DNA of 8,135 nucleotides from CAZFLY01 sp964519995 (GTDB lineage Bacteria > Planctomycetota > Phycisphaerae > Sedimentisphaerales > Anaerobacaceae): NCBI GenBank assembly GCA_964519995.1, contig CAZFLY010000093.1, positions 1 to 8,135 of the forward strand, given 5' to 3'. Below, piece by piece: positions 1 to 5,644 of this stretch. The first letter of the stretch is position 1. Each line of letters begins with the position of its first letter. Both the position numbers and the translations under genes were made by a program. The notes beneath the pieces were generated by a model. That model was not told the DNA's origin, did no database searches, and saw only the letters and a list, made by a program, of their open reading frames with translations.

Positions 1-9
1 CTTCTTCAT
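1..9 (-). CDS. Start of a gene running off the left edge (only Met-Lys-Lys visible)
   Basis: Reading the minus strand, an ATG at 9-7 is followed by two AAG codons before the window ends. AAGGAA lies eight bases upstream, a good Shine-Dalgarno match. The start is only 28 bp past the stop of the preceding gene and on the same strand, so it is probably the next member of the same operon. A Met-Lys-Lys beginning suits a signal peptide or prepilin leader, but three codons cannot identify the product. Confidence 0.45.
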
Positions 10-37
10 CTTTGCACTTCCTTAAAATCCAAATCAT

Positions 38-1024
38 TTACCTGCCTTCCAGCCACTGACCTGAAAACTGGCTTAGATCACTTGCGTTAACAAGCCCATT
101 TTGCGTCATATCGGTCCCGCTGCACCAATCAGTCTCCACGCATTGCTGCCCTGTCAACCAGTGACAAGCAAAAAGCCCGAAATCTACAAAATCAACGCCG
201 CAGTCTCTATTAAGGTCAGCCGCTTGTTGGATTTGAAAATCTTCCTGTTTTGTTGTTAGAAGCTGGTAATAATCCCAGCCATCCGACAACTTTGTGTATT
301 GTTCAAGAATCCCAATTACACTGCACAATCTCAGTCCAATCTCAATAATAGGATAGGGAGTGTTTGAGTCAGGATTATCAATATTCATATAGTCGGATGC
401 CCAGCAGTAAAAATTAGGTTCATCAATTTTGTGAAGTGAGTAATTATCCCAGTGTGATCCGACATTCACATCACCTACGGAAGCGACTTTTATCCGAAGA
501 CACATCGCCTCATATTTTTCCGCGCTATGGTCAGTTACATGGCAGATTTCTTGAATCGGATCATATTTCACGGCGATCTCGTTTACATCGACTACCAATG
601 GCTCAGGAAGCTCATGGCCCACACCTAATATTGTGTGTGAAGAATATTCATCGTAGAAAAGCGTTGTATTGCCACGAGTCTTGTCTAATTCTTCATAGAC
701 TTTAACATATTTTAGGCTGATCCAATCCCCCATGTTTACATCCTCAAAGACCATCGAATCGAATGGCCCCTTGACCAGAACACCACCCCAACCGTCATGG
801 TAATTTGGGTCGTAAAGAATTAGCCTTTCACGACCGCGGCTCCATTTATGAATCACAATACCACCATCGCAATTCACTATCTGCCCGTCGTAGTAGCTGC
901 TGCCGCCCGGATTCTCTGTGTACTGAAGTTCATAAATGGACAAATTTGGGATTTCTGCAAAAAGCTGGTCTATCGTTGCGAGTGACATAAAAATTATAAA
1001 TACTGCTGTTATTCTCCTTCTCAT
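38..1024 (-). CDS. Exported protein with two OB-fold-like repeats and a C-terminal dockerin-like tail
   Basis: The 328-residue product starts MRRRITAVFIIF, a clear signal peptide with likely cleavage after LFA near residue 23, so it is secreted. Residues about 30-137 (IYELQYTENPGGSSYYDGQIV, then GDWISLKYVKVYEE) and 145-262 (AMCLRIKVASVGDV, then IGLRLCSVIGILEQY) look like two repeats of the OB-fold-like module found in many secreted planctomycete and Bacteroidetes proteins. That resemblance is from memory of the family. Residues 270-290 (DLNRDCGVDFVDF) and 305-325 (DMTQNGLVNASDL) form a dockerin-like pair of calcium loops ending in WL. No catalytic residues are recognisable, so enzymatic activity is not claimed. 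The frame stays open upstream to 1198, but that would overlap the pseudopilin gene by 130 bp. An ATG at 1060, seven bases after that gene's stop, is the other candidate start; the one at 1024 gives the better signal peptide. It is probably co-transcribed with the genes to its right. Confidence 0.75.
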   Translation of the reverse strand: MRRRITAVFIIFMSLATIDQLFAEIPNLSIYELQYTENPGGSSYYDGQIVNCDGGIVIHKWSRGRERLILYDPNYHDGWGGVLVKGPFDSMVFEDVNMGDWISLKYVKVYEELDKTRGNTTLFYDEYSSHTILGVGHELPEPLVVDVNEIAVKYDPIQEICHVTDHSAEKYEAMCLRIKVASVGDVNVGSHWDNYSLHKIDEPNFYCWASDYMNIDNPDSNTPYPIIEIGLRLCSVIGILEQYTKLSDGWDYYQLLTTKQEDFQIQQAADLNRDCGVDFVDFGLFACHWLTGQQCVETDWCSGTDMTQNGLVNASDLSQFSGQWLEGR

Positions 1025-1067
1025 TATTTGGTCTTTTCTCAACAAGAATAAGCTCTTCATCACGTGG

Positions 1068-1877
1068 TTACGGATAGGGATACCAGTTCGAATCACCACG
1101 CGGCGGCACTTCCAGTTCATCCGGCCATTCGGGTTTCCATACTGTTTCCACCCATTCCACATGATAATCACAATACAAGATAGAACCACCAAGTTCATCT
1201 TTTATCTTCGAGTGTCTGGCGCTAAACGCCTTGGGATAGCTGCCGCAGTAGCGTCCTGCCGACCGGTTCAGCTTCTTCCCTCCGTAACCTTTTTCCGGAT
1301 CAAGAAGCTGGTCAAACAGAAGTATCACACGTGCAGGCCTATGAATCTTCGCCGTATTCAAAAATGACGGCATATTATTGCTCTGAGGTCTATCATAGGG
1401 TGGCCAGCAGTTCTCATCCAGCTCCAGGCAAGAATTCATCGCATAGGAAAAATAACCATTTCTCTCAGGATTATAATTATACAGATTTGAAAAACTAAAA
1501 GTTGCCGAAGGGCACTGAAATATAGTGTCTATTTTAGGCTTATGCCATAGCTTGTATTCACGCCAGGGTTTTTCTCCCATCAAAGGTGGCAGCATATCAA
1601 CCCATCCAAATGAGTCCGCCCGGCTGGCGTCGCGGTCAAGCCCGTCGATGTGGGGATAAAAGCCGTCGTTCTCGGCGGCGTAGGTCCCAAAAGCAAGTCC
1701 CCACTGCCTCAAACGACTTTGACAGACGGTCTGCTGTGCCGCCGACCTCGCCCGGCCCAAGGCTGGCAATAATATGCCAATCAACAATCCTATCACAGAA
1801 ACGACTACAAGCAGCTCAATAATACTAAAGCCAGTAGTAAGTTTGGCTCGAGCTGTCGCAGCTGGTCTTTTCCTCAT
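1068..1877 (-). CDS. Pseudopilin-like protein with prepilin-type cleavage/methylation signal
   Basis: The 269-residue product has a basic leader MRKRPAATARAKLTTG, then FSIIELLVVVSVIGLLIGIL. This is a class III prepilin signal, with predicted prepilin-peptidase cleavage after Gly16, Phe17 as +1 and the conserved Glu21 at +5. Pro and Ala-rich LLPALGRARSAAQ follows, as in the large family of planctomycete type II secretion-like proteins. The globular part carries NDGFYPH, QCPSA and, near the C terminus, RHSKIKDELGGSILYCDYHV (H222 to H239), a variant of the RH...N.LF.DGHVEWV tail of these proteins with Tyr in place of the usual Gly. The role is probably extracellular or envelope-anchored assembly; the exact function is unknown. 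Its ATG overlaps the TGA of the regulator gene (ATGA, 4 bp), and AAGGGA lies eight bases upstream, which suggests translational coupling. The long families of such paralogues in these genomes make a specific assignment unsafe. Confidence 0.85.
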   Translation of the reverse strand: MRKRPAATARAKLTTGFSIIELLVVVSVIGLLIGILLPALGRARSAAQQTVCQSRLRQWGLAFGTYAAENDGFYPHIDGLDRDASRADSFGWVDMLPPLMGEKPWREYKLWHKPKIDTIFQCPSATFSFSNLYNYNPERNGYFSYAMNSCLELDENCWPPYDRPQSNNMPSFLNTAKIHRPARVILLFDQLLDPEKGYGGKKLNRSAGRYCGSYPKAFSARHSKIKDELGGSILYCDYHVEWVETVWKPEWPDELEVPPRGDSNWYPYP

Positions 1878-2227
1878 TCCATGAGTCCCTTAATGTGTTT
1901 GTCGTAAGCTCTTTCCATGGCCTTTTCGATACCCACTCGGAATTTCCTGTAAGCTTTCGCCCAGCGCTTACCGGAGTCGGTTAAGACAGTCCGCCCTCCC
2001 AGCTTACCGCCGCGATGTTTTTCCACGAGCGAGACGCCCAACCCACGCTCAGCTTTTTTCAAATCGCCCCACGCTTTTCGATAACTGATGCCTAATAATT
2101 TACAAGCCGAACTCAAAGAGCCTTCCATCTCGATAGCCTGCAGCAGCCGCCACTTGCCATCACCAAAGACGCCTTGTTCTTTTTTACTGCTGAGCCAGAG
2201 CTTAAATCTGGGACTAATCTTTTTCAT
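1874..2227 (-). CDS. Stand-alone ModE-type winged-helix DNA-binding regulator
   Basis: The 117-residue protein is essentially only the N-terminal DNA-binding domain of ModE. KWRLLQAIEMEGSLSSACKL and GISYRKAWGDLKKAE (residues about 25-60) form the helix-turn-helix. LVEKHRGGKLGGRTVLTDSG (67-86) is the glycine-rich wing with the LT..G ending typical of ModE and LysR-like proteins. A basic helix (RWAKAYRKFRVGIEKAMERAY) follows. The Mop/TOBE domains that bind molybdate in E. coli ModE are absent, so metal sensing must come from a partner or be lost; this is inference. GGATGG lies about seven bases before the ATG. It is 15 bp downstream of the small cysteine-rich gene and overlaps the pseudopilin gene by ATGA. 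Candidate operator repeats lie in the divergent region just upstream of this pair. Confidence 0.88.
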   Translation of the reverse strand: MKKISPRFKLWLSSKKEQGVFGDGKWRLLQAIEMEGSLSSACKLLGISYRKAWGDLKKAERGLGVSLVEKHRGGKLGGRTVLTDSGKRWAKAYRKFRVGIEKAMERAYDKHIKGLME

Positions 2228-2242
2228 ATCACCATCCGTTTG

Positions 2243-2434
2243 TCAGGGAAAGCAACCGAGCTGACATTTGCAAATCTTGATTTTTTGTTGATTACATGTC
2301 CGTCCGATCTCGATAACATCGATATTGAACTGCTTTGCCAGCTCAAATGCCTCGGCACAGGTCAACCTTTTTCTGCCATCCGATTCCTGAGCCTTTGTCA
2401 GAACGGCGTCAATCAAATCTCTACACCTGTCCAT
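2243..2434 (-). CDS. Small cysteine-rich protein paired with the ModE-like regulator
   Basis: This is a 63-residue soluble protein with six cysteines (C4, C26, C47, C55, C57, C61). Its core LTCAEAFELAKQFNIDVIEI is followed by GRTCNQQKIKICKCQLGCF. I recognise the general pattern CAEAF.LA...... .EIGR..N...IKI..CQLGCF as a conserved small protein often seen beside, or fused to, ModE-type winged-helix domains. That association is from memory and unchecked. The helical half resembles a helix-turn-helix, and the C-terminal C-x-C-x3-C could hold a metal or form disulfides. The gene begins the left operon. GGAG lies about 11 bases before its ATG, and its TGA is 15 bp before the regulator's start. A role as metal- or redox-sensing partner for a regulator lacking its own ligand domain is plausible but inferred. 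Confidence 0.7.
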   Translation of the reverse strand: MDRCRDLIDAVLTKAQESDGRKRLTCAEAFELAKQFNIDVIEIGRTCNQQKIKICKCQLGCFP

Positions 2435-2461
2435 TAGGCTGTTAGCTCCGCAAGATTTTTA

Positions 2462-2498
2462 ATCGTTATGCAAAATTCGACATATCGTTAATGCAAAA
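2462..2498 (-). repeat. Tandem direct repeat, candidate operator of the ModE-like operon
   Basis: On the plus strand ATCGTTATGCAAAA (2462-2475) recurs as ATCGTTAATGCAAAA (2484-2498), with starts 22 bp apart, about two helical turns. On the minus strand this reads TTTTGCATTAACGAT then TTTTGCATAACGAT, facing the operon 28 bp downstream. The embedded ATAACG/TTAACG resembles the ATAACG half-site of E. coli ModE operators, although here the halves are direct rather than inverted. Confidence 0.5.
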
Positions 2499-2510
2499 AA
2501 AACCGCTTTT

Positions 2511-2524
2511 AGGCAATTATGCCT
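2511..2524. promoter_or_regulatory. Short inverted repeat (AGGCA-N4-TGCCT)
   Basis: AGGCAATTATGCCT has perfect 5-bp arms around four A/T bases, a 5-4-5 layout that suits a dimeric regulator. It lies in the middle of the divergent region, between the two repeat pairs. It could equally be chance. Confidence 0.3.
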
Positions 2525-2621
2525 TATCCAGGAATAAAGTCAGATTAGCTTTGCCCGGTCAGTATAATCACTCACACCGCAACCTCAACAGAATTTTCCA
2601 CGATCGGCCCTGCATAAAAAA

Positions 2622-2664
2622 AATTTTTGCAACTTCTTCTTTACGTAAAACCAATTTTTGCGAC
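2622..2664 (+). repeat. Direct repeat facing the DUF4405 gene
   Basis: AATTTTTGCAAC (2622-2633) recurs as AATTTTTGCGAC (2653-2664) with starts 31 bp apart, about three helical turns. The second copy contains the candidate -35 element. Both share the TTTTGC core with the minus-strand pair on the other side of the region. Confidence 0.4.
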
Positions 2665-2686
2665 AATACCATATCGGTTCTATAGA
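2658..2686 (+). promoter_or_regulatory. Candidate sigma-70 promoter for the DUF4405 gene
   Basis: TTGCGA (2658-2663) and TATAGA (2681-2686) are separated by 17 bp, each matching 4 of 6 consensus bases. Transcription would begin near 2693 and give a leader of about 30 nt that contains the GGAG Shine-Dalgarno at about 2712-2715. Confidence 0.4.
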
Positions 2687-2724
2687 GGCTGTCTTGGAGA
2701 AAGTTTTATTGGAGTAATTGTGAA

Positions 2725-3039
2725 ATGAAACGCTCATCACTGAACTTTATTATCGATTTGGTTAGCTTTATACTTTTGCTCGGCTTAGCTTGTACAGGTT
2801 TTATCATAAAGTTTATTTTACCTCCTGGAAGTGGGGGACATGGATTCCGTGGCGGCAGAGGTACTGGTGAGATTAAACTTTTATGGTCGATGACACGCCA
2901 TCAGTGGGGCGATATCCACTTCTATTTGGCGATCGGCTTTATTGCTCTGATGGCGATGCACATCATCCTGCACTGGAACTGGATAAAGTGCTACCTTAGG
3001 TCACTTCGCCCAAGTCCGGAAGACATCGAAAAAATATAG
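2725..3039 (+). CDS. DUF4405-type small cytochrome b-like membrane protein
   Basis: The 104-residue protein has two membrane helices: residues about 7-31 (FIIDLVSFILLLGLACTGFI) and 64-86 (IHFYLAIGFIALMAMHIIL). They are joined by a glycine-rich loop, ILPPGSGGHGFRGGRG. The signature W..TRHQWGDIHF...... and the later HIILHWNWI give histidines at 59, 65, 79 and 83. This pattern is typical of the DUF4405 family, which is distantly related to heme-binding cytochrome b subunits of formate dehydrogenases and hydrogenases. It may bind heme and carry electrons across the membrane, but no partner enzyme is present here. GGAG lies about ten bases before the ATG. It is the only clear plus-strand gene and is divergent from a ModE-like regulator, which in other bacteria controls molybdenum or tungsten functions, so a shared redox-metal regulation is a reasonable inference. 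Confidence 0.85.
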   Translation: MKRSSLNFIIDLVSFILLLGLACTGFIIKFILPPGSGGHGFRGGRGTGEIKLLWSMTRHQWGDIHFYLAIGFIALMAMHIILHWNWIKCYLRSLRPSPEDIEKI

Positions 3040-3072
3040 GTTCTCGTTAGCTTTCGAAAATCGGCTGTAAAT

Positions 3073-3088
3073 CTTGACTCATATCAAG
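3073..3088. promoter_or_regulatory. Orphan FNR/CRP-like palindrome
   Basis: CTTGACTCATATCAAG contains TTGAC-N4-ATCAA, one base from the FNR consensus TTGAT-N4-ATCAA. It lies 34 bp past the stop of the DUF4405 gene and between two convergent genes, so it controls nothing obvious. It has no T-run and is a poor terminator. Confidence 0.3.
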
Positions 3089-3150
3089 GCAAAACACAGA
3101 TAAGCTCAGAGCATAACGAAATTGAGTCCAAGAACAATAGGCAAAAAGTG

Positions 3151-3168
3151 TATTCTACCAATTTGGTA
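3151..3168 (-). terminator. Weak hairpin overlapping the stop of the glycoside hydrolase gene
   Basis: TACCAA-T-TTGGTA (3156-3168) is a 13-bp palindrome spanning the last codons and the TAG stop. On the minus strand it is followed about ten bases later by a TTTTT run. The stem is short and A/T-rich, so termination here is only a possibility. Confidence 0.2.
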
Positions 3169-5230
3169 TGCAGTCGATGTCCTCGGGATCGTTACATTGC
3201 AGCCAATCTTCTGCAAACATAGCAAAATCAATCAGATTGACATCATTTAACATATCAAGGTCAGCACCCTGACATCCGCTGAGCTCGCTACAGTCTTCAG
3301 CCAGCCAGCAGTCTGCTATGATTTCAAGGTCTTTGTAATCGACGTAGCAATCACCGCTGATGTCTGAGTAGAGGCTATAGCCTGCGGCCTGGACCTCGGC
3401 GCAGTTTTCAGGCAAAAAGGAGCCTGTTAGACTGATGGTGGTGATTGTCTGCGGGGGAAACATCATGGGTTGTGATTCATCGAAAGTGCCAATATATGCA
3501 GTATTCTCTGTCTCGCTGGTTCGGTATATCTCGGAGCTGTTCGGGTAAAAATCTCCCAATGAAAGTGCTAAATCGATACCAACGTCCGAGTCGTTGATAA
3601 TTACAATCGACAGCTCAATACCATCGGGGCTCTTAAAGGCTGAGATGCGCAGGCTGCTCGAATCAGTCGAAGCTTCAACGCGATGCCAGCCGGGGTCGGT
3701 AAATGCAGAGTAATGCTTAAAGGCATAATAAATTGGATTAACTGTATAGCCGGGATTGGCCTGCCAGGGGAAGTCAAGTGAAACAAGACCTCCTACTCCC
3801 TCCCAGAACAAGGACCAATAGAAAAATGAGCAGACACCTTCGTGGACGAGACTGTTGTGCATATGACAGGCAAGGTCTAATGCCACACTAAACGGCCTCA
3901 CGTCGCAGAGGCACGAATACTCGGTCTGGAACAAAGGCTTTCCGCCGTATCGTGCGCCAAAATTTTCCATTGCCGGGATGAAAGAATCGGGCTTGTCATA
4001 GTCACCATCGACATAAAGGTGATGTGCATAACCGTATGCGTGACTGGGAACTATCAGTGCATCGATGTATGCATGAGAGACACCACAGCCGCAGGCCTCG
4101 GCAGCGAGCAGTTTCGGTAATTCGGTCATTCTCGAACTCAATTCCTGATAGACCGTCTCAAAGGCCAGATTGTAACCGGCCCATTGCGTCGTTTCAGTTG
4201 GGGTGAACTTGCACGTGTCATGTTCGCCCAAAAAATCCGGCTCATTTTGTATATTGATGTAATCGGCTATTATGCCACGACTGGAATACTCAGCCAGACT
4301 ATCCGCCCACCATTCTGCAAACTCATCGTACATGTAATTGCCGTGGGCATCTTTTTTAAGAGTTCCACCGACTGTGCTTCCATTGCTTTTGAGGGAAGCA
4401 GGAGGCGACCAAGAGGAAATCATAACTTTTATAGGATGACCTAACGAGGACTCCGCGCCCTGAACGATTTGACTAGACCGGCTTATGTAGCCGGTGTCGG
4501 TACCGTAAGTGTTTCGTACCCGGTAAATATCGAGGCCTAACTGTCCGAAAAGGATGTCGTAGATTTCATTTCTTTTGGGATGGGCTGTCAACCAGCCTTC
4601 ATACCAGGCGCCTGAGGCGCCAAAACCTTCGAGTTGTTGATAAACGGTGTTGACATCCACGATGCCGGCAGCGTTAGGTTCAATTGTCTCAGGAACCAAT
4701 TCCACGAGTTCCGCATCGTCAAGGTAGAAATTAATCCCCGGTGCCGGACCTTCGAAGTAAACGTCTATGTCCTCCAGCGTTCCGACCACATTTAAGGTAA
4801 ATTCACCGGAGACCTGAGTCCACTGGCTATCAGATACGATTAATGAACCCACATTAATATAGCGAATTCCGCGCCCGTCCATTTGCATAAAGGTAACGGC
4901 GACCCGTGCGCTCGCGGCATTGTCGAGTTTGACCCAGGCGGAGATAGTATATGTCTTTCCGTGTTCCATTGTCCCGACGACAGAGTGAACAGGCCCCTGC
5001 CAGTTCTGCGTCCGGTTATATACCCATACGCTATAGTCGCCGGAACGTACCGGATCCTGTACGGCTCTCAGACTACAGCCCCATGTCTTCCATCCGGAAG
5101 TATTTCCGCGCTCGAAACCGGGATTTGTCAGCAGATTCTGACCGCTTGCTGCGCAAGTAGGATAAGTGACAAACATCAAGAAAATTATCTGCCATCTTAC
5201 AACACTTCCGTAATGTCCCATCTTAATCAC
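3155..5230 (-). CDS. Secreted GH30-type glycoside hydrolase with N-terminal CBM and C-terminal dockerin-like domain
   Basis: The 691-residue product starts at a GTG. A signal peptide (MGHYGSVVRWQIIFLMFVTY, cleaved near residue 28) is followed by a CBM4/9-like carbohydrate-binding module at about 32-178 (NLLTNPGFERGNTSGW ... YTISAWVKL ... INFYLDDAELV). A GH30 catalytic barrel runs from about 190 to 510 (QQLEGFGASGAWYE, then ISSWSPPASLK). INIQNEPD supplies the likely acid/base Glu330 and LFQTEYS the likely nucleophile Glu437, both expected in clan GH-A. A beta-sandwich typical of GH30 follows to about 604. DISGDCYVDYKDL (from 623) and DLDMLNDVNLIDF (from 657) form a dockerin-like pair. The motifs resemble xylan- or glucuronoxylan-active GH30 enzymes (XynC-like), but the subfamily and substrate cannot be fixed by eye. 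No cohesin is encoded nearby. It appears to be a single-gene transcription unit. The open frame upstream to 5329 is excluded because the likely transcription start lies inside it. Confidence 0.9.
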   Translation of the reverse strand: MIKMGHYGSVVRWQIIFLMFVTYPTCAASGQNLLTNPGFERGNTSGWKTWGCSLRAVQDPVRSGDYSVWVYNRTQNWQGPVHSVVGTMEHGKTYTISAWVKLDNAASARVAVTFMQMDGRGIRYINVGSLIVSDSQWTQVSGEFTLNVVGTLEDIDVYFEGPAPGINFYLDDAELVELVPETIEPNAAGIVDVNTVYQQLEGFGASGAWYEGWLTAHPKRNEIYDILFGQLGLDIYRVRNTYGTDTGYISRSSQIVQGAESSLGHPIKVMISSWSPPASLKSNGSTVGGTLKKDAHGNYMYDEFAEWWADSLAEYSSRGIIADYINIQNEPDFLGEHDTCKFTPTETTQWAGYNLAFETVYQELSSRMTELPKLLAAEACGCGVSHAYIDALIVPSHAYGYAHHLYVDGDYDKPDSFIPAMENFGARYGGKPLFQTEYSCLCDVRPFSVALDLACHMHNSLVHEGVCSFFYWSLFWEGVGGLVSLDFPWQANPGYTVNPIYYAFKHYSAFTDPGWHRVEASTDSSSLRISAFKSPDGIELSIVIINDSDVGIDLALSLGDFYPNSSEIYRTSETENTAYIGTFDESQPMMFPPQTITTISLTGSFLPENCAEVQAAGYSLYSDISGDCYVDYKDLEIIADCWLAEDCSELSGCQGADLDMLNDVNLIDFAMFAEDWLQCNDPEDIDCIPNW

Positions 5231-5234
5231 AGTT

Positions 5235-5242
5235 ACCTCCTC
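5235..5242 (-). promoter_or_regulatory. Strong ribosome binding site deciding a GTG start
   Basis: The minus strand reads GAGGAGGT, then AACT, then GTG at 5230-5228. The four-base spacing suits the GTG. The ATG at 5221 would be 13 bases from the site, too far for good initiation, and the in-frame ATG at 5329 has no such site. Confidence 0.75.
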
Positions 5243-5331
5243 AAACTCACGAAGCTCTAAGATTCTTATGCTTGAGTAAAAAACCCAACCCAATTCATGA
5301 AATACATGAAAAAGTTGTAAGCTACACAAGT

Positions 5332-5337
5332 ATTATA
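5332..5337 (-). promoter_or_regulatory. TATAAT -10 element of the glycoside hydrolase gene
   Basis: The minus strand carries a perfect TATAAT about 100 bp before the GTG start. The -35 is weak (CTGGCA at 19 bp is the nearest match). Transcription would begin near 5325, which leaves a leader of about 95 nt that contains a TTCATGAA palindrome. Confidence 0.5.
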
Positions 5338-5644
5338 CACTATTTCTTTTTGGTTATGCCAGCTTTTTTCACAAGTCTTTATTTCATCGTGACTTGTCAG
5401 TAAAAGCTTCCGGTAAGAGGTTGAAAACAAATCCCCAACAATTGCGGACTTGATTACCCAAGAAACCGCTTTGGTTGCTCTTGCATGAGTGCGTTTTTAG
5501 TTCCAGATGGTACCGCTAAATTCGGTTCATGCCTTAATTGAACCCCAGCTTTACAGACTTTCAGGACGAGAACTCTAAGTGCTGGTAACAAAAGCATCGC
5601 TTAGTATGAGAACCGAGGTCTGTTCGCGTTACACAGTAGCGAAA
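5338..5644. other. Gene-free spacer between permease and glycoside hydrolase genes
   Basis: No coding frame with recognisable character is seen on either strand. The only structure noted is an inverted repeat, GGTTCA (5524-5529) with TGAACC (5539-5544), about 100 nt past the permease stop. It has no T-run after it, so it is a doubtful terminator. Confidence 0.5.

Larger units (their letters stand above)
2435..2724. promoter_or_regulatory. Divergent intergenic region between the regulator operon and the DUF4405 gene
   Basis: These 290 bp separate divergent genes, so they must carry two promoters. They hold two pairs of direct repeats centred on TTTTGC (one pair facing each gene), a short palindrome and a plausible sigma-70 promoter for the plus-strand gene. 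No convincing minus-strand -35/-10 pair was found. A 64-codon plus-strand frame here has no family resemblance and is dismissed. Confidence 0.6.

Noticed and set aside
936..1367. 143-codon plus-strand frame
   Set aside because: It lies opposite the well-supported pseudopilin and OB-fold genes and has no recognisable domain, so it is a shadow frame.
2491..2685. 64-codon plus-strand frame in the divergent region
   Set aside because: It has no ribosome binding site and no family-like composition, and it runs across repeats and the candidate promoter of the DUF4405 gene.
4883..5260. 125-codon plus-strand frame
   Set aside because: It is antisense to the CBM module and signal peptide of the GH30 gene, with no protein-like features.
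5231..5329. N-terminal extension of the glycoside hydrolase to an ATG at 5329
   Set aside because: The TATAAT at 5332-5337 places the transcript start inside this stretch, it would precede the signal peptide by over 30 residues, and the strong Shine-Dalgarno fits the GTG at 5230.
5524..5544. Terminator of the permease gene
   Set aside because: The 6-bp stem has a nine-base loop and no following T-run, so it is kept only as an inverted repeat in the spacer description.
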